Notes: generated by a model not told the origin, from the letters alone. A DNA stretch of 64,000 bases from Dyadobacter sp. 3J3 (GCF_009801115.1 NZ_VTOL01000004.1:1-64000), one strand, 5' to 3'. Numbered from the stretch's first letter, positions 34,387 through 43,583 are shown. Made by a program: numbers and translations.

Positions 34387-34427
34387 ATATATTTTTAAAA
34401 TTTTCGCTCACTTTGATTTCAGGTGTG

Positions 34428-34457
34428 CAAAATTACAGATTATTACCCACAAACAAA
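34428..34457 (-). promoter_or_regulatory. mreBCD promoter
   Basis: On the minus strand TTTG (34457-34454), an 18-nt spacer and TAATTTTG (34435-34428). Both boxes fit the consensus exactly. The mreB ATG lies about 41 bases downstream. Confidence 0.75.
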
Positions 34458-34546
34458 GGCATTTAACAAATTTCACCCGGGGTATGTTTTTTAGCCTGTA
34501 TACGAGTGTGTTTTAGGCTTGTAGAATAGAATTTATAAATCCTGTG

Positions 34547-34554
34547 TACATTTG
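34547..34554 (+). promoter_or_regulatory. GH3 gene promoter -7 box
   Basis: TACATTTG fits TAnnTTTG, only 8 bases before the GH3 ATG (34563). Transcription would begin almost at the start codon, giving a leaderless or near-leaderless mRNA. The -33 box is weak. Confidence 0.5.
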
Positions 34555-34562
34555 TTTTTAAT

Positions 34563-36065
34563 ATGGGAATCAAAGCACTTTTGAGCCATCCTTTGGCTAA
34601 ATATATTGTTGAAGAACAACAGAACTGGATCGCCAGAAGCACCGAAGTGCAGGAAGAATGGCGTGCAAAACTGGTTGTAAAAGCCATGAATACGCAGTTC
34701 GGAAAGGATCATTTCTTTAAAGATATTCATACCTATGAAGAGTTTAAAGAAGCAGTTCCGGTTCGTGATTATGAGGATTTGAAGGGATATATCACGCACC
34801 TTAAAGCGGGAGAACCTGACATTCTCTGGCCTGGGAAACCGCTTTATTTTGCCAAAACATCAGGTACGACATCCGGTACAAAATATATTCCTATTACAAA
34901 AGAATCGATTCCAAATCATATCAATTCTGCCAGAAACGCCATTTTAAGTTATATCGCAGAAACCGGGAAAGCTGAATTTCTGGATAATAAACTGATTTTT
35001 CTTTCAGGAAGTCCGGTGATGACAGAAACTGGAGGCGTGCTTACGGGCCGTTTGTCGGGTATATCAAATCATCATGTTCCTGCCTATCTACGGGCAAATC
35101 AGTTACCAAGTTACGAGACCAATTGCATCGAAGACTGGGAAACAAAACTGGACAAAATCATTGATGAAACCATAGACCAGCCGATGTCGCTGATCTCGGG
35201 AATTCCTCCCTGGGTCCAGATGTATTTTGACCGGATTATTGACAGAACCGGAAAGAAGATCAAAGACGTTTTTCCTGACTTTTCGCTCTTTATTTATGGC
35301 GGTGTAAACTTTGAGCCGTATCGTGCAAAACTTTACGAATCCATTGGAAAAAGAATCGATTCGATCGAATTGTATCCGGCCTCCGAAGGTTTCTTCGCCT
35401 ATCAGGATTCTCAAAAGGAAGAAGGGTTGCTTTTGCTGTTAAATTCAGGAATATTTTTCGAATTTATTCCGGTTGAAAACTTTTTTGATGAACAGCCGAA
35501 AAGGCTTTCAATTAAAGAGGTTGAAACTGGCAAAAATTATGCGGTTGTAGTAAGTAGTAATGCAGGCCTTTGGGGTTATTCCATTGGAGATACCATAAAA
35601 TTTGTTTCAACGGATCCATACCGGATTTTGGTAACGGGAAGAATCAAACATTTTATTTCTGCGTTTGGGGAACATGTGATTGGCGAAGAGATAGAAAAAG
35701 CACTTCGCTATGCCATGGAACGTCATCCGGAAGTGGAAGTGGTTGAATTTACTGTTGCGCCTATGGTGACGCCAAATCAGGGAAGTTTGCCATATCACGA
35801 ATGGTTTGTGGAATTTGCAACGATGCCGGTTAACATGGAACAATTTGTAAGCGATCTTGACCGTAGGCTTACTGAATTAAATGTGTATTATGATGATTTG
35901 ATTAAAGGAAGTATTTTGCGTCAGTTGGTGATGACTCCGTTGCGTAAAAATTCCTTTATTGATTATATGAGAGCCAGCGGAAAATTGGGCGGGCAAAATA
36001 AAGTACCCAGACTTTCCAACGACCGGAACATTGCGGATGCGTTGACGAAAATTAATTCGTTGTAA
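34563..36065 (+). CDS. GH3-family acyl-adenylate/amido synthetase-like protein
   Basis: A 500-residue member of the bacterial GH3 branch of the ANL-like superfamily. Plant GH3 enzymes join amino acids to auxin or jasmonate by way of acyl-AMP; the bacterial substrate is unknown. The ATP motif is FAKTSGTTSGTKYIPIT (around 98-114), a Ser/Thr/Gly-rich loop. YPASEGFFAY and AVVVSSNAGLWGYSIGDTI follow, then the hinge FVSTDPYRILVTGRIKHFIS. It precedes dxr by 18 bases, so both are likely on one mRNA. It is often annotated as an auxin-responsive protein, which is a misnomer here. Confidence 0.9.
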   Translation: MGIKALLSHPLAKYIVEEQQNWIARSTEVQEEWRAKLVVKAMNTQFGKDHFFKDIHTYEEFKEAVPVRDYEDLKGYITHLKAGEPDILWPGKPLYFAKTSGTTSGTKYIPITKESIPNHINSARNAILSYIAETGKAEFLDNKLIFLSGSPVMTETGGVLTGRLSGISNHHVPAYLRANQLPSYETNCIEDWETKLDKIIDETIDQPMSLISGIPPWVQMYFDRIIDRTGKKIKDVFPDFSLFIYGGVNFEPYRAKLYESIGKRIDSIELYPASEGFFAYQDSQKEEGLLLLLNSGIFFEFIPVENFFDEQPKRLSIKEVETGKNYAVVVSSNAGLWGYSIGDTIKFVSTDPYRILVTGRIKHFISAFGEHVIGEEIEKALRYAMERHPEVEVVEFTVAPMVTPNQGSLPYHEWFVEFATMPVNMEQFVSDLDRRLTELNVYYDDLIKGSILRQLVMTPLRKNSFIDYMRASGKLGGQNKVPRLSNDRNIADALTKINSL

Positions 36066-36083
36066 GTCTTTATTAAAGAAATC

Positions 36084-37247
36084 ATGTCAAAAAAAAGAAT
36101 AGCCATTTTAGGCTCCACAGGTTCTATCGGGACGCAGACTCTGGATGTTATTGAAGCCTATCCTGAAATTTTTTCTGTGGAAGTACTCACAGCTCAGAAC
36201 AATGCTGATCTGCTGATTGAACAGGCCGTAAAGTTTTTGCCAAAAGTGGTGGTAATAGGCAACGAGTCATTTTATGACAAAGTGTCTGCCGCACTTTCTT
36301 CCTTTTCAATAAAAGTATACGGTGGAAATTCAGCTTTGGTTTCCGTTGTAGAATCTGATTCTATCGATATCGTATTAACTGCAATGGTGGGTTATGCTGG
36401 ATTACTGCCGACAATTCATGCCATAAAAGCAGGCAAAAATATCGCTCTGGCAAATAAAGAAACACTGGTTGTTGCGGGAGAATTAATTACCAATCTTGCC
36501 AAAGAAAATAATGTCAGTATTTACCCGGTGGATTCCGAGCATTCTGCGATTTTCCAATGTTTGACGGGAGAAGAAAATAATCCGGTTGAAAAAATAATCC
36601 TGACAGCATCTGGCGGGCCATTTAGAGGAAAAGACAGTGCTTTTTTGGCATCCGTTACCAAACAACAGGCGCTCAAACATCCTAATTGGAGTATGGGAGC
36701 AAAGATCACGATTGATTCCGCTACGCTGATGAACAAAGGCCTGGAAGTAATCGAAGCCAAGTGGTTATTCGACCTTGCTGCCAGTCAGATCGATGTGATC
36801 GTTCATCCGCAAAGCATTATTCATTCGATGGTCCAGTTTGAAGATGGAAGCATCAAAGCGCAAATGGGGTTACCTGATATGAAATTGCCCATTCAATATG
36901 CGCTACACTATCCATATCGGTTAAAATCTTCTTTTCCAAGATTTGATTTTGCAGCGTATCCGGCGCTAACATTTGAAAAACCGGATCTTGAAACTTTCCG
37001 GAACCTTGCGATTGCTTATCAGGCTTTGGAAAAAAGAGGAAATGCTGCATGTATTGTGAATGCAGCCAATGAAATTGCAGTGGAAGCGTTTCTTCAGGAC
37101 AGGATTGGATTTCTGGAAATTTCGGATGTGATCATCGAAAGCATTGCTAAAATTGCCTATGTTGAAAATCCGACCTATCTTGACTACGTGAATACCAATG
37201 AAGCTACAAGGCGCTTTGCTTTGGAAATGATACAAGTAAAAGTATAG
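36084..37247 (+). CDS. dxr: 1-deoxy-D-xylulose-5-phosphate reductoisomerase
   Basis: Converts DXP to 2-C-methyl-D-erythritol 4-phosphate with NADPH, the second MEP step. The N-terminal NADPH motif is AILGSTGSIGTQTLDVIE (7-24). ANKETLVVAGE (around 122) and VDSEHSAIFQCL (metal-binding Asp/Glu) follow. TASGGPFRGK and SATLMNKGLEVIEA are also typical. It has 387 residues. Its stop codon directly abuts the ATG of the next gene. Confidence 0.97.
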   Translation: MSKKRIAILGSTGSIGTQTLDVIEAYPEIFSVEVLTAQNNADLLIEQAVKFLPKVVVIGNESFYDKVSAALSSFSIKVYGGNSALVSVVESDSIDIVLTAMVGYAGLLPTIHAIKAGKNIALANKETLVVAGELITNLAKENNVSIYPVDSEHSAIFQCLTGEENNPVEKIILTASGGPFRGKDSAFLASVTKQQALKHPNWSMGAKITIDSATLMNKGLEVIEAKWLFDLAASQIDVIVHPQSIIHSMVQFEDGSIKAQMGLPDMKLPIQYALHYPYRLKSSFPRFDFAAYPALTFEKPDLETFRNLAIAYQALEKRGNAACIVNAANEIAVEAFLQDRIGFLEISDVIIESIAKIAYVENPTYLDYVNTNEATRRFALEMIQVKV

Positions 37248-37697
37248 ATGAAAGGAATTTTTTTGAAATATATATCCGTTGCTCTAGCCAGTACGCTTAA
37301 ATTTTTTGGAGGCCCAATTACCGGCGTTATCTTAAACCTGACCTGGATTGAAACCGCACTTTGTTCAATTGCCGGGATGATGTTCAGCGTTTTGGTTGTG
37401 ACGTACGTAGGAAAAGGTATTCAGGCACTTTTGAAAAAGCACAGAAAAGGTGAGCCAAAAAGATTTAGTAAAACAAACCGCATGGCGGTACGGATCTGGA
37501 AGAAATTCGGGATCATCGGCATCGCACTTTTGACGCCGCCGCTTTTTACACCCATTTTTGGGACTGCGCTAGCCGTAGCTTTCCGTGTTCCAAGAACTTC
37601 TATTTTTCTTTATATGACATTAAGTGCGCTGGGCTGGGGATTTTTTATTTCCTACATCGCGCATAAAATGACGTTTATTCAGGAATGGATAAAATAA
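37248..37697 (+). CDS. Small multi-span membrane protein
   Basis: A 149-residue protein with about four hydrophobic segments and a basic cytoplasmic loop (KHRKGEPKRFSKTNRMAVR). The stretch GIIGIALLTPPLFTPIFGTALA resembles the re-entrant Gly/Pro region of DedA/small-multidrug-export (PF06695) type proteins. It starts at the base after the dxr stop, so translation is probably coupled. The function is unknown; a flippase or exporter role is only a guess. Confidence 0.75.
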   Translation: MKGIFLKYISVALASTLKFFGGPITGVILNLTWIETALCSIAGMMFSVLVVTYVGKGIQALLKKHRKGEPKRFSKTNRMAVRIWKKFGIIGIALLTPPLFTPIFGTALAVAFRVPRTSIFLYMTLSALGWGFFISYIAHKMTFIQEWIK

Positions 37698-37724
37698 AAA
37701 AGCGTACAAAAATGCACGCTTTCT
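37697..37724. terminator. Bidirectional terminator
   Basis: AAAGCGT and ACGCTTT arms flank ACAAAAATGC, with an A run on the left and T-rich sequence on the right. It separates the dxr unit from the convergent glycan genes. Confidence 0.7.
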
Positions 37725-37745
37725 AAAAATGATTTCATGTTGAAA

Positions 37746-38510
37746 TTATCTGCTAACTTCTTTTTTCGGAGCTACTGACTTTTTCATGTAATCACCGCGG
37801 GAGAAAAACTTCTCGATGAAGCAATACATCAAAATAAAGAAATAACGACTTCCCATTTCTTTGATCTTCAATTTCGACTCGCCATATTTCCTGTTTGTCC
37901 AGCTATTGGGAACGACCGCGTAATTGTAACCACGAACGATCGCCTTCAAAGGAAGCTCAATCGTAAGGTTGAAATGCGGGGCAAGGAAAGGTTTAATACC
38001 TTCAATAGTTTCTCTTTTGTATAATTTGAAAGCATTGGTTGTATCGTTGTATTTGATACCCATGATCATGCGAACGATGAAATTTGCCACACGGTTGATC
38101 ACTTTTTTCAATGCCGGATAGTCAATTACTTTCCCGCCTTTTTCCCAACGGGAACCGAAAACGCAGTCATAATCGCCTTCCAGCATTTTGTTGTAATATT
38201 TCACAAGATCCTCAGGATCATCGGATAAATCGGCCATAAATACTGCCACGCAATCTCCCGAAAAACGTTCGAGACCATAACGTACAGCATATCCAAAACC
38301 ATTCGGTCCCAGATTAGTCTGGTAAACGAGCGTTGGAATTTCCAGGGAAAGCTCATCCAAAACACGGACGGTTCCGTCTTTTGAATTATCATTCGTCACA
38401 AAAATTTCGTGTGGAATATTGTACTTCTTCAAGGTTTGGTAAAGTGACCTTAAAGTATCAGTGATTGATTCTTCTTCGTTATATGCTGGTATTACAACAC
38501 TTAGCTTCAT
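37746..38510 (-). CDS. GT2 glycosyltransferase, dolichol-phosphate-mannose-synthase type
   Basis: A 254-residue inverting glycosyltransferase with a GT-A fold. LSVVIPAYNEEESITDTL opens the protein. TNDNSKDGT, the DxD-like FMADLSDDPEDLV (around 90-102) and SRWEKGG follow. The motif RKYGESKLKIKEM near residue 213 is typical of Dpm1-like enzymes that place a sugar on a polyprenyl phosphate. It is last in the minus-strand glycan run. It would supply a lipid-linked sugar for surface glycans, by inference. Confidence 0.9.
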   Translation of the reverse strand: MKLSVVIPAYNEEESITDTLRSLYQTLKKYNIPHEIFVTNDNSKDGTVRVLDELSLEIPTLVYQTNLGPNGFGYAVRYGLERFSGDCVAVFMADLSDDPEDLVKYYNKMLEGDYDCVFGSRWEKGGKVIDYPALKKVINRVANFIVRMIMGIKYNDTTNAFKLYKRETIEGIKPFLAPHFNLTIELPLKAIVRGYNYAVVPNSWTNRKYGESKLKIKEMGSRYFFILMYCFIEKFFSRGDYMKKSVAPKKEVSR

Positions 38511-38548
38511 CTATATCAGGATTGGAAAACAGTACAAATTAAAGAGTA

Positions 38549-39388
38549 TTATATTGAACTGCCAATTTTTTCTAGTTTTCGTAGTTGTTCATGATAGTTA
38601 GCCACGGTTTTGATAATGGTAGCATCGTACTTTTTATCAAGCCAAATGTTCACGTTTTCAAACATTTCTTTTCGGTTTATCAAAAACCATATATTCACAT
38701 TGGAGTGTACATTACTGAGGCCTGCGCTGTGTTTTCTATACACACCCATAACCTCCGGCAAGTATCCAATTTTTCCTTTTGCAGCCAATTGGATACTTAA
38801 TGCCCAGTCGCCTGCGGCCGCAAGTGCATGCCAGGGAGCAAAATCATCTATCAGGAAATAATTCCTGTACATCCAGCTCGCTGTGGCCATAAACCATCGA
38901 TCCTGAAGAATATCATCAATTGTAGAAACAAGGGGCTGTGAAGCTTTATTAAAGGTATTGCTGGGAGATCCATCTTCATAAGTAACCAGCATGTTGTGAT
39001 GACAAATGGCAAAATCCGGATGCGAATCCAGAAAATCAACCTGTTTTTGGAGTTTGTGAGGATCCGTCCAGTAGTCATCCCCTTCGCACATCGCAACATA
39101 TTCACCTTTGCAGGCTTTCAGCAATTGCAGCACATTATTTCTTCCTGCAAATTCGCGCGGAGTGGCAGGTCCCTGATTTTCTTTATGCAGATAAGCCCTG
39201 ATTATTTCAGGATATTGTTCGGCATATTTTTGAATTATCTGCTGGGAATTGTCTGTGGAAGCATCATCACCAATTACAATTTCATACTCAAAATCAGTTT
39301 CCTGCATGAGAGCTCCTTTCAGCATCTGCTCAATATACGCTTCGTGATTGAACGTTGGGACACAAACGGAAACTTTTAGCATAGTCAT
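38549..39388 (-). CDS. GT2 glycosyltransferase
   Basis: A 279-residue GT-A enzyme. VSVCVPTFNHEAYIEQML is the first strand, GDDASTDNSQQII the nucleotide-binding part, and AMCEGDDYWTDPHKLQKQV (around 97-115) carries the metal-binding acidic motif with the DDYW signature. It is a close paralogue of the next gene upstream: the DYWTDPHKLQKQVDFLDSHPD block is nearly the same. The gap to it is 13 bases. It probably adds a sugar to a surface polysaccharide. An in-frame Met two codons later (MLKVS) may be the true start. Confidence 0.9.
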   Translation of the reverse strand: MTMLKVSVCVPTFNHEAYIEQMLKGALMQETDFEYEIVIGDDASTDNSQQIIQKYAEQYPEIIRAYLHKENQGPATPREFAGRNNVLQLLKACKGEYVAMCEGDDYWTDPHKLQKQVDFLDSHPDFAICHHNMLVTYEDGSPSNTFNKASQPLVSTIDDILQDRWFMATASWMYRNYFLIDDFAPWHALAAAGDWALSIQLAAKGKIGYLPEVMGVYRKHSAGLSNVHSNVNIWFLINRKEMFENVNIWLDKKYDATIIKTVANYHEQLRKLEKIGSSI

Positions 39389-39401
39389 TCAAAATAATTG
39401 T

Positions 39402-40376
39402 TCAATGACTTGACTGACGAATCCGATACGGCAAAAGGGCCACAAAACTGTAAACACTCATCATCCATTTTGGAAGAATATAATCACGCGTTATTTCCTT
39501 ACATTCAGTTAAATCAGCACTTTTGAGAAAAAGATAATTTGCAGCCAGACCAGCTTTTCTAAAATAGCTTCCTGACATTTGCCTGGCGTCCAGCAGCATA
39601 CGATAATATCTCGCAATGTTTTTTCGCAGAGATTTATCAAACTGATGATTCGTTTCTTCATTAATACCTTTGTACATCATAATCCGGTTACGCAAAAAAC
39701 GTACGTCGCGGTAATGATCTTTAAAGCTGGCGCCGCCTTTATTTTTTCTGTAAACCGACATCACGCCCGGAATATATCCGATCGGTCCATTTTTTGCCAG
39801 AATCACATAACGTGGAATATCGCCGCTGGTTGATTTTAAAAACCATTCGGGATAATTCATTAAATGATTTTTGAACATCACAGCCGAAGTCGCCATGAAC
39901 CATATCTCATCCTCTCCGATGAGGTCTTCCATTTCGATTTTTGTCTTCTGATTAGGCGGATTCACCTCGACGGAAGGAGAACCGTCTTCAAACGTAATAA
40001 GCGCGTTATGGAAACAGGCAGAATAATCAGGATGGGAATCCATAAAATCTACCTGTTTTTGAAGTTTGGTAACGTCAGTCCAGTAATCATCACCATCCAA
40101 AGGAGCAATGTATTGTCCGTCAGCAAGTTTAAGCGTTTCAATTGTATTAAAAAGACCATTCTGCCCAAGATTTTTGGAATGCAGAACGGCCTTTACTTTT
40201 CCGGGATACCGGTTTTGATAATCTAAAATAATATCTCTCGCTCCATCCGTTGAGAAATCGTCGCCTACAAGTATTTCGTAATCAAAATTTGTCGTTTGAT
40301 TCAAAGCACTTTCTATCGTTTTACCAATAAAAGCGGCCTGGTTGAACGTAAGTATAACAACACTTACCTTATTCAT
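39402..40376 (-). CDS. GT2 glycosyltransferase (paralogue)
   Basis: A 324-residue GT-A enzyme with VSVVILTFNQAAFIGKTIE, GDDFSTDGARDII and APLDGDDYWTDVTKLQKQV. It shares the DDYWTD-x-KLQKQVDFMDSHPD block with the downstream gene, which points to duplication and divergence. The C-terminal 50 residues are extra and include aromatic-rich segments, perhaps for membrane association. It is downstream of the PhyH-type dioxygenase and likely in the same transcript. Confidence 0.9.
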   Translation of the reverse strand: MNKVSVVILTFNQAAFIGKTIESALNQTTNFDYEILVGDDFSTDGARDIILDYQNRYPGKVKAVLHSKNLGQNGLFNTIETLKLADGQYIAPLDGDDYWTDVTKLQKQVDFMDSHPDYSACFHNALITFEDGSPSVEVNPPNQKTKIEMEDLIGEDEIWFMATSAVMFKNHLMNYPEWFLKSTSGDIPRYVILAKNGPIGYIPGVMSVYRKNKGGASFKDHYRDVRFLRNRIMMYKGINEETNHQFDKSLRKNIARYYRMLLDARQMSGSYFRKAGLAANYLFLKSADLTECKEITRDYILPKWMMSVYSFVALLPYRIRQSSH

Positions 40377-40448
40377 AATTTTTAACTGTCAATGGATTAG
40401 CTGATATTCTTCACGTTTCGTCACAAAAATGGTAGAGCCATTACTTTC

Positions 40449-41267
40449 TCAGCTAAACACGTGCTGTAATTGCTGCACGGTTGGGAAATCGGGCGTCACC
40501 AATTCTTTTTCCGGGGCATAAATGTAAGCCATCGGATATCCGCGTTCAACAAAAGTTGGTTCGTCAAGATTGTTATACCGCAACTGAACCGACCAGCGTA
40601 TGTTATTCGTGATATTATTTCCCGACTGGTGTACCAGAAACGCAGAAAATATCAGAATATCACCCACTGAAAATTCGGTCTGAACAAAATCTTCATCTTT
40701 AATTCCAGCTGTAATTCCACCTTGATAACCAGAAGTATTGGATTCTTTCAAACCCGTTTTGTGGCTGCCGGGAATAACCTGCAAAGCGCCAATATCGGCA
40801 CCCGCGTCAACCATAGGAAACCAGATCACCGTGCTATCCAAAGATCCCTGGCCTGTACGCCAATCCTGATGCGCATCCAGTTTCCAGTGTTTGCTGCCAT
40901 CTTTTGACAAAAAACGACTGTTGAACTGCATCGCAGGACGAGCTCCGATAATTGGATTAGAAACACCAACCTGCTTTAATAAAGCCTCAATTTGAGGATC
41001 AACACCAAGTCTGTGCAAAGAAAATGAATGCTGAACCGTTTTTCCTGTATTGACAAATGCGGTGAAATCCTTTTCGAAAAATTCAAACATTGCATTTTCA
41101 AAGGCATCCTTGTCATCAATGTCAACCGATTTTCCGGTTACTCTTTTTATCTGGGCAGCAAAGATTTTGCGTGCCTCGGTATAAATGGAATTGATTAAAT
41201 CTTTATCTAGAAAATTACGAAGGATTACAAAGCCGTCGTTATTAAATTGCTGCTGAAGTGTGCTCAT
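40449..41267 (-). CDS. Phytanoyl-CoA dioxygenase (PhyH) family protein
   Basis: A 272-residue Fe(II)/2-oxoglutarate oxygenase. The iron ligands are visible as HQD in LDAHQDWRTGQGSLDSTV (around 131-146) and His in SAFLVHQSGNN, with the 2-oxoglutarate Arg in IRWSVQLRYN. PhyH-type enzymes hydroxylate lipids, sugars or small molecules. Here the neighbours are glycosyltransferases and a methyltransferase, so a sugar or lipid carrier is a likely target. It has its own promoter at 41388-41415 and heads the run PhyH, GT2, GT2, GT2. Confidence 0.88.
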   Translation of the reverse strand: MSTLQQQFNNDGFVILRNFLDKDLINSIYTEARKIFAAQIKRVTGKSVDIDDKDAFENAMFEFFEKDFTAFVNTGKTVQHSFSLHRLGVDPQIEALLKQVGVSNPIIGARPAMQFNSRFLSKDGSKHWKLDAHQDWRTGQGSLDSTVIWFPMVDAGADIGALQVIPGSHKTGLKESNTSGYQGGITAGIKDEDFVQTEFSVGDILIFSAFLVHQSGNNITNNIRWSVQLRYNNLDEPTFVERGYPMAYIYAPEKELVTPDFPTVQQLQHVFS

Positions 41268-41387
41268 TTTTGTTATTGATTTTCGATTTATAAAATGAAA
41301 AACAAATTGTCTATTTGATAAATAAATTGATGCAACTACCTGATATTGAGGTATTTTAATTTATTTTTTATATCAATTTGTTATTGG

Positions 41388-41415
41388 CAAATTTATAATT
41401 CTTTTGGTAGTCAAA
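41388..41415 (-). promoter_or_regulatory. Promoter of the PhyH-GT2 unit
   Basis: On the minus strand TTTG (41415-41412), a 16-nt spacer and TAAATTTG (41395-41388). The start codon lies about 120 bases downstream, so the 5' leader would be long and very AT-rich. Confidence 0.6.
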
Positions 41416-41452
41416 TAATGACTTTGGTTATTCTTTTTTATGACCAGGAAAA

Positions 41453-42388
41453 TTAATCTTCCCAAACAGCATAGGCAAATCCTGCGGCACCAAAACCATT
41501 ACCATTATAAAGCAAATATTTCTTACCGTTATGCTCGTAATAGTTGGCGTAGTTGATCATCTGATAATCGAAATCTTCCGGATTTTCAGATTTTGCTATA
41601 CCTACTAAATTGTCTTTGCGTTCCCAGGTTTCTCCATCCGTTGATTCTGCGTACCCTAAACGATAACTTTGGTTTCGGTCTGTACGATAATCCGTTGAAT
41701 TTCGGTAAGAATAGTACATTTTGTAAATGTCATTTTCTTTAAAAACACTAGGACGCCCCACAGCGTGTAAGAAATCGTCAAAATCAAGGGTCGGAATATC
41801 ACTGATATCCCAATGAATCCCATCTTTCGAAGTTGCAGACTGACCACGATAAAATGGTTCAGGATAACCGTGGATATATTCGCACTTATGTCCTGAAATG
41901 TACCACATTCTCCAGGTACCATCATCTTCACGAATTACCGAAGGTTGCGCAGCCCAGATCGGATTCTGAATGCTGCGATCCATAATCGGGCCTTTGAACA
42001 TTTTCTCAAAAGTTAACCCGCCATCTTTACTTACTGCAAGTCCCATTGACAAACGGTAAGAATTCCAGGTTCTGTTCCAGCCGGTGTAATAAAGCCAGAT
42101 GTCGCCATTTGGCATATCAACAAACCAGGCAGGCATTGCGCCTGTTTCATCGTATTCTCCCGGACCGCCTAATTCAAGGACAGGTTTGTCGTGGACATAA
42201 AGGATCTTGGTAGGATCCTCATAATCTACGTCGATGAAGGTCGGTCTGGATTGACCGCTTGCATCACGGGATGAAAAATAAACGCGTAAAAAATCTTTAT
42301 GCTTGTAAGCGAACGGAACCTGTGCATGCGAAAGACTGTGCGGCAAAGTTCCATCCGGCTTGTATACTACTCCTTTTTTAACCCACAT
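41453..42388 (-). CDS. Five-bladed beta-propeller glycosidase-like protein
   Basis: A 311-residue protein with repeating blade units such as DIWLYYTGWNRTWNS, TWRMWYISGHK, IYKMYYSYRNS and KYLLYNGNGFG, each a W-x-x-W/Y-Y-S/T pattern. This is the fold of GH43, GH32, GH68 and GH130 enzymes and of related non-catalytic proteins. Acidic residues suited to catalysis (for example FIDVDYED and ESTDGETWE) are present, but I cannot assign a family. No signal peptide is seen, so it acts inside the cell, perhaps as a phosphorylase or sugar-binding protein for the glycan being built. Confidence 0.8.
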   Translation of the reverse strand: MWVKKGVVYKPDGTLPHSLSHAQVPFAYKHKDFLRVYFSSRDASGQSRPTFIDVDYEDPTKILYVHDKPVLELGGPGEYDETGAMPAWFVDMPNGDIWLYYTGWNRTWNSYRLSMGLAVSKDGGLTFEKMFKGPIMDRSIQNPIWAAQPSVIREDDGTWRMWYISGHKCEYIHGYPEPFYRGQSATSKDGIHWDISDIPTLDFDDFLHAVGRPSVFKENDIYKMYYSYRNSTDYRTDRNQSYRLGYAESTDGETWERKDNLVGIAKSENPEDFDYQMINYANYYEHNGKKYLLYNGNGFGAAGFAYAVWED

Positions 42389-42472
42389 ATTTTTATTGAT
42401 TTCAAAGTCTGCCTTTCGGCAAATTATTTACAACAAACAGATTTGCTGTAAAATCAAATGCTAAAACTCCTG

Positions 42473-43354
42473 TTAAGCTTCCGCTTTGTCAGCGCGCAAA
42501 CGCCAGTTATCCACGAAATCTTTTCCAGGAATCGGAAGATCGATATCAACTTCCGGAGCTTTTGCTGTAACCGTGTATTCCATTACATAAAAAGCATTCC
42601 CGAAAACATAGTGCAATTTGAAATTTTCAACATTAGCAGGAACATCTTCAATCGGTACCTCGGCACGAAAAAGAGGATTTGCTTTCAATAAAGTAGCATA
42701 AGTCGGTGTATTCCGTAACCACGGCGCAACACTTTCATCACCCACCACAACTTTTCCACCCGGACGGACAACGCGGGTCAATTCATCAAATGCTCTTTTT
42801 CTTTCAGAGAAGGTATTGATACCCCCAAAGTGAAAAACAGCGTCAAAAGTATCGTCGGCAAATGGCAAATAAGAACCATTTCCTAAAAAATAATGAACAT
42901 TAACATCCTCAGTAGAAAGTTTTTCCTGAGCGAGTTTCAGCATATTTGGAGATAAATCTGACAAAACAGCAGTTCCGCCTGGTTTTACTTTTTCCAAAAT
43001 CAAAGCAGAGTCTTTTCCGGTTCCCGCGCCAACTTCCAGCGCCTTCATACCTGGTTTCAAATCCATTAAATCAATAAAAAAGCGGCGTGTCGCTGCTTCA
43101 TCGGAGTGATTTAAAGTTTCGAAAACCCAGGAAACACCTTTGTCATAACGAAGGAATGCCTGATCGTAAAGATATTGTTCGTGTGCGTCGCCTGGTAGTA
43201 ACTCCTTAGGATAAAGCATGTTGACAATTCCTGTGTCGCCTACTTCATATATTGTACCATCTTCACTGGTAAGCGTTTTGCCATCTGCGGCGATTGTTAA
43301 TGGACTGCCGGTAAGCGGACAAACCAACGCTTTTAGAAAATCCTGATGCGTCAT
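42473..43354 (-). CDS. SAM-dependent methyltransferase with Trm112-like N-terminus
   Basis: A 293-residue class I methyltransferase. Residues 1-45 resemble a Trm112/YcaR-type small domain (LVCPLTGSPLTIAADGKTL) but keep only one Cys, so zinc is unlikely. The SAM motif I is ALEVGAGTGKDSALIL (around 103-118), motif II includes AVLSDLSPNML, and FDAVFHFGGINTF is motif IV-like. The start at 43354 agrees with a -7 box at 43384-43391; a longer frame to 43426 would span this box. It leads the glycan run and may methylate a sugar or a carboxyl group. Confidence 0.87.
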   Translation of the reverse strand: MTHQDFLKALVCPLTGSPLTIAADGKTLTSEDGTIYEVGDTGIVNMLYPKELLPGDAHEQYLYDQAFLRYDKGVSWVFETLNHSDEAATRRFFIDLMDLKPGMKALEVGAGTGKDSALILEKVKPGGTAVLSDLSPNMLKLAQEKLSTEDVNVHYFLGNGSYLPFADDTFDAVFHFGGINTFSERKRAFDELTRVVRPGGKVVVGDESVAPWLRNTPTYATLLKANPLFRAEVPIEDVPANVENFKLHYVFGNAFYVMEYTVTAKAPEVDIDLPIPGKDFVDNWRLRADKAEA

Positions 43355-43383
43355 TACGTTTTTGCTATATTGATGTGTTAAGC

Positions 43384-43391
43384 CAAAATTA
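43384..43391 (-). promoter_or_regulatory. Methyltransferase gene promoter -7 box
   Basis: TAATTTTG on the minus strand fits TAnnTTTG, about 30 bases before the chosen ATG. A -33 box is unclear. Confidence 0.5.
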
Positions 43392-43509
43392 CTTTTTTTT
43401 CTTAGAAGTACTTTAAAATTAGGCATTGTTGTTACTAAAAGGACTATATAAATCTTCTGGTTTTTATCAATCCTTCGTTTTCCGCATTCTGCCCGATTCT
43501 ATTTCTTCG

Positions 43510-43517
43510 TACCTTTG
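43510..43517 (+). promoter_or_regulatory. M20 amidohydrolase gene promoter -7 box
   Basis: TACCTTTG fits TAnnTTTG exactly, 66 bases before the ATG at 43584. Confidence 0.5.
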
Positions 43518-43583
43518 CGGGGCTTATAGCCGAATAATAATTAGTTTAGGTAAGCTCTCAGTATTCATTTTCTCTTTGTACAT

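Noticed and set aside
37746..43354. Complete O-antigen or capsule locus
   Set aside because: No flippase, polymerase, initiating transferase or sugar-nucleotide genes are present, so only a tailoring or small glycan role is supported.
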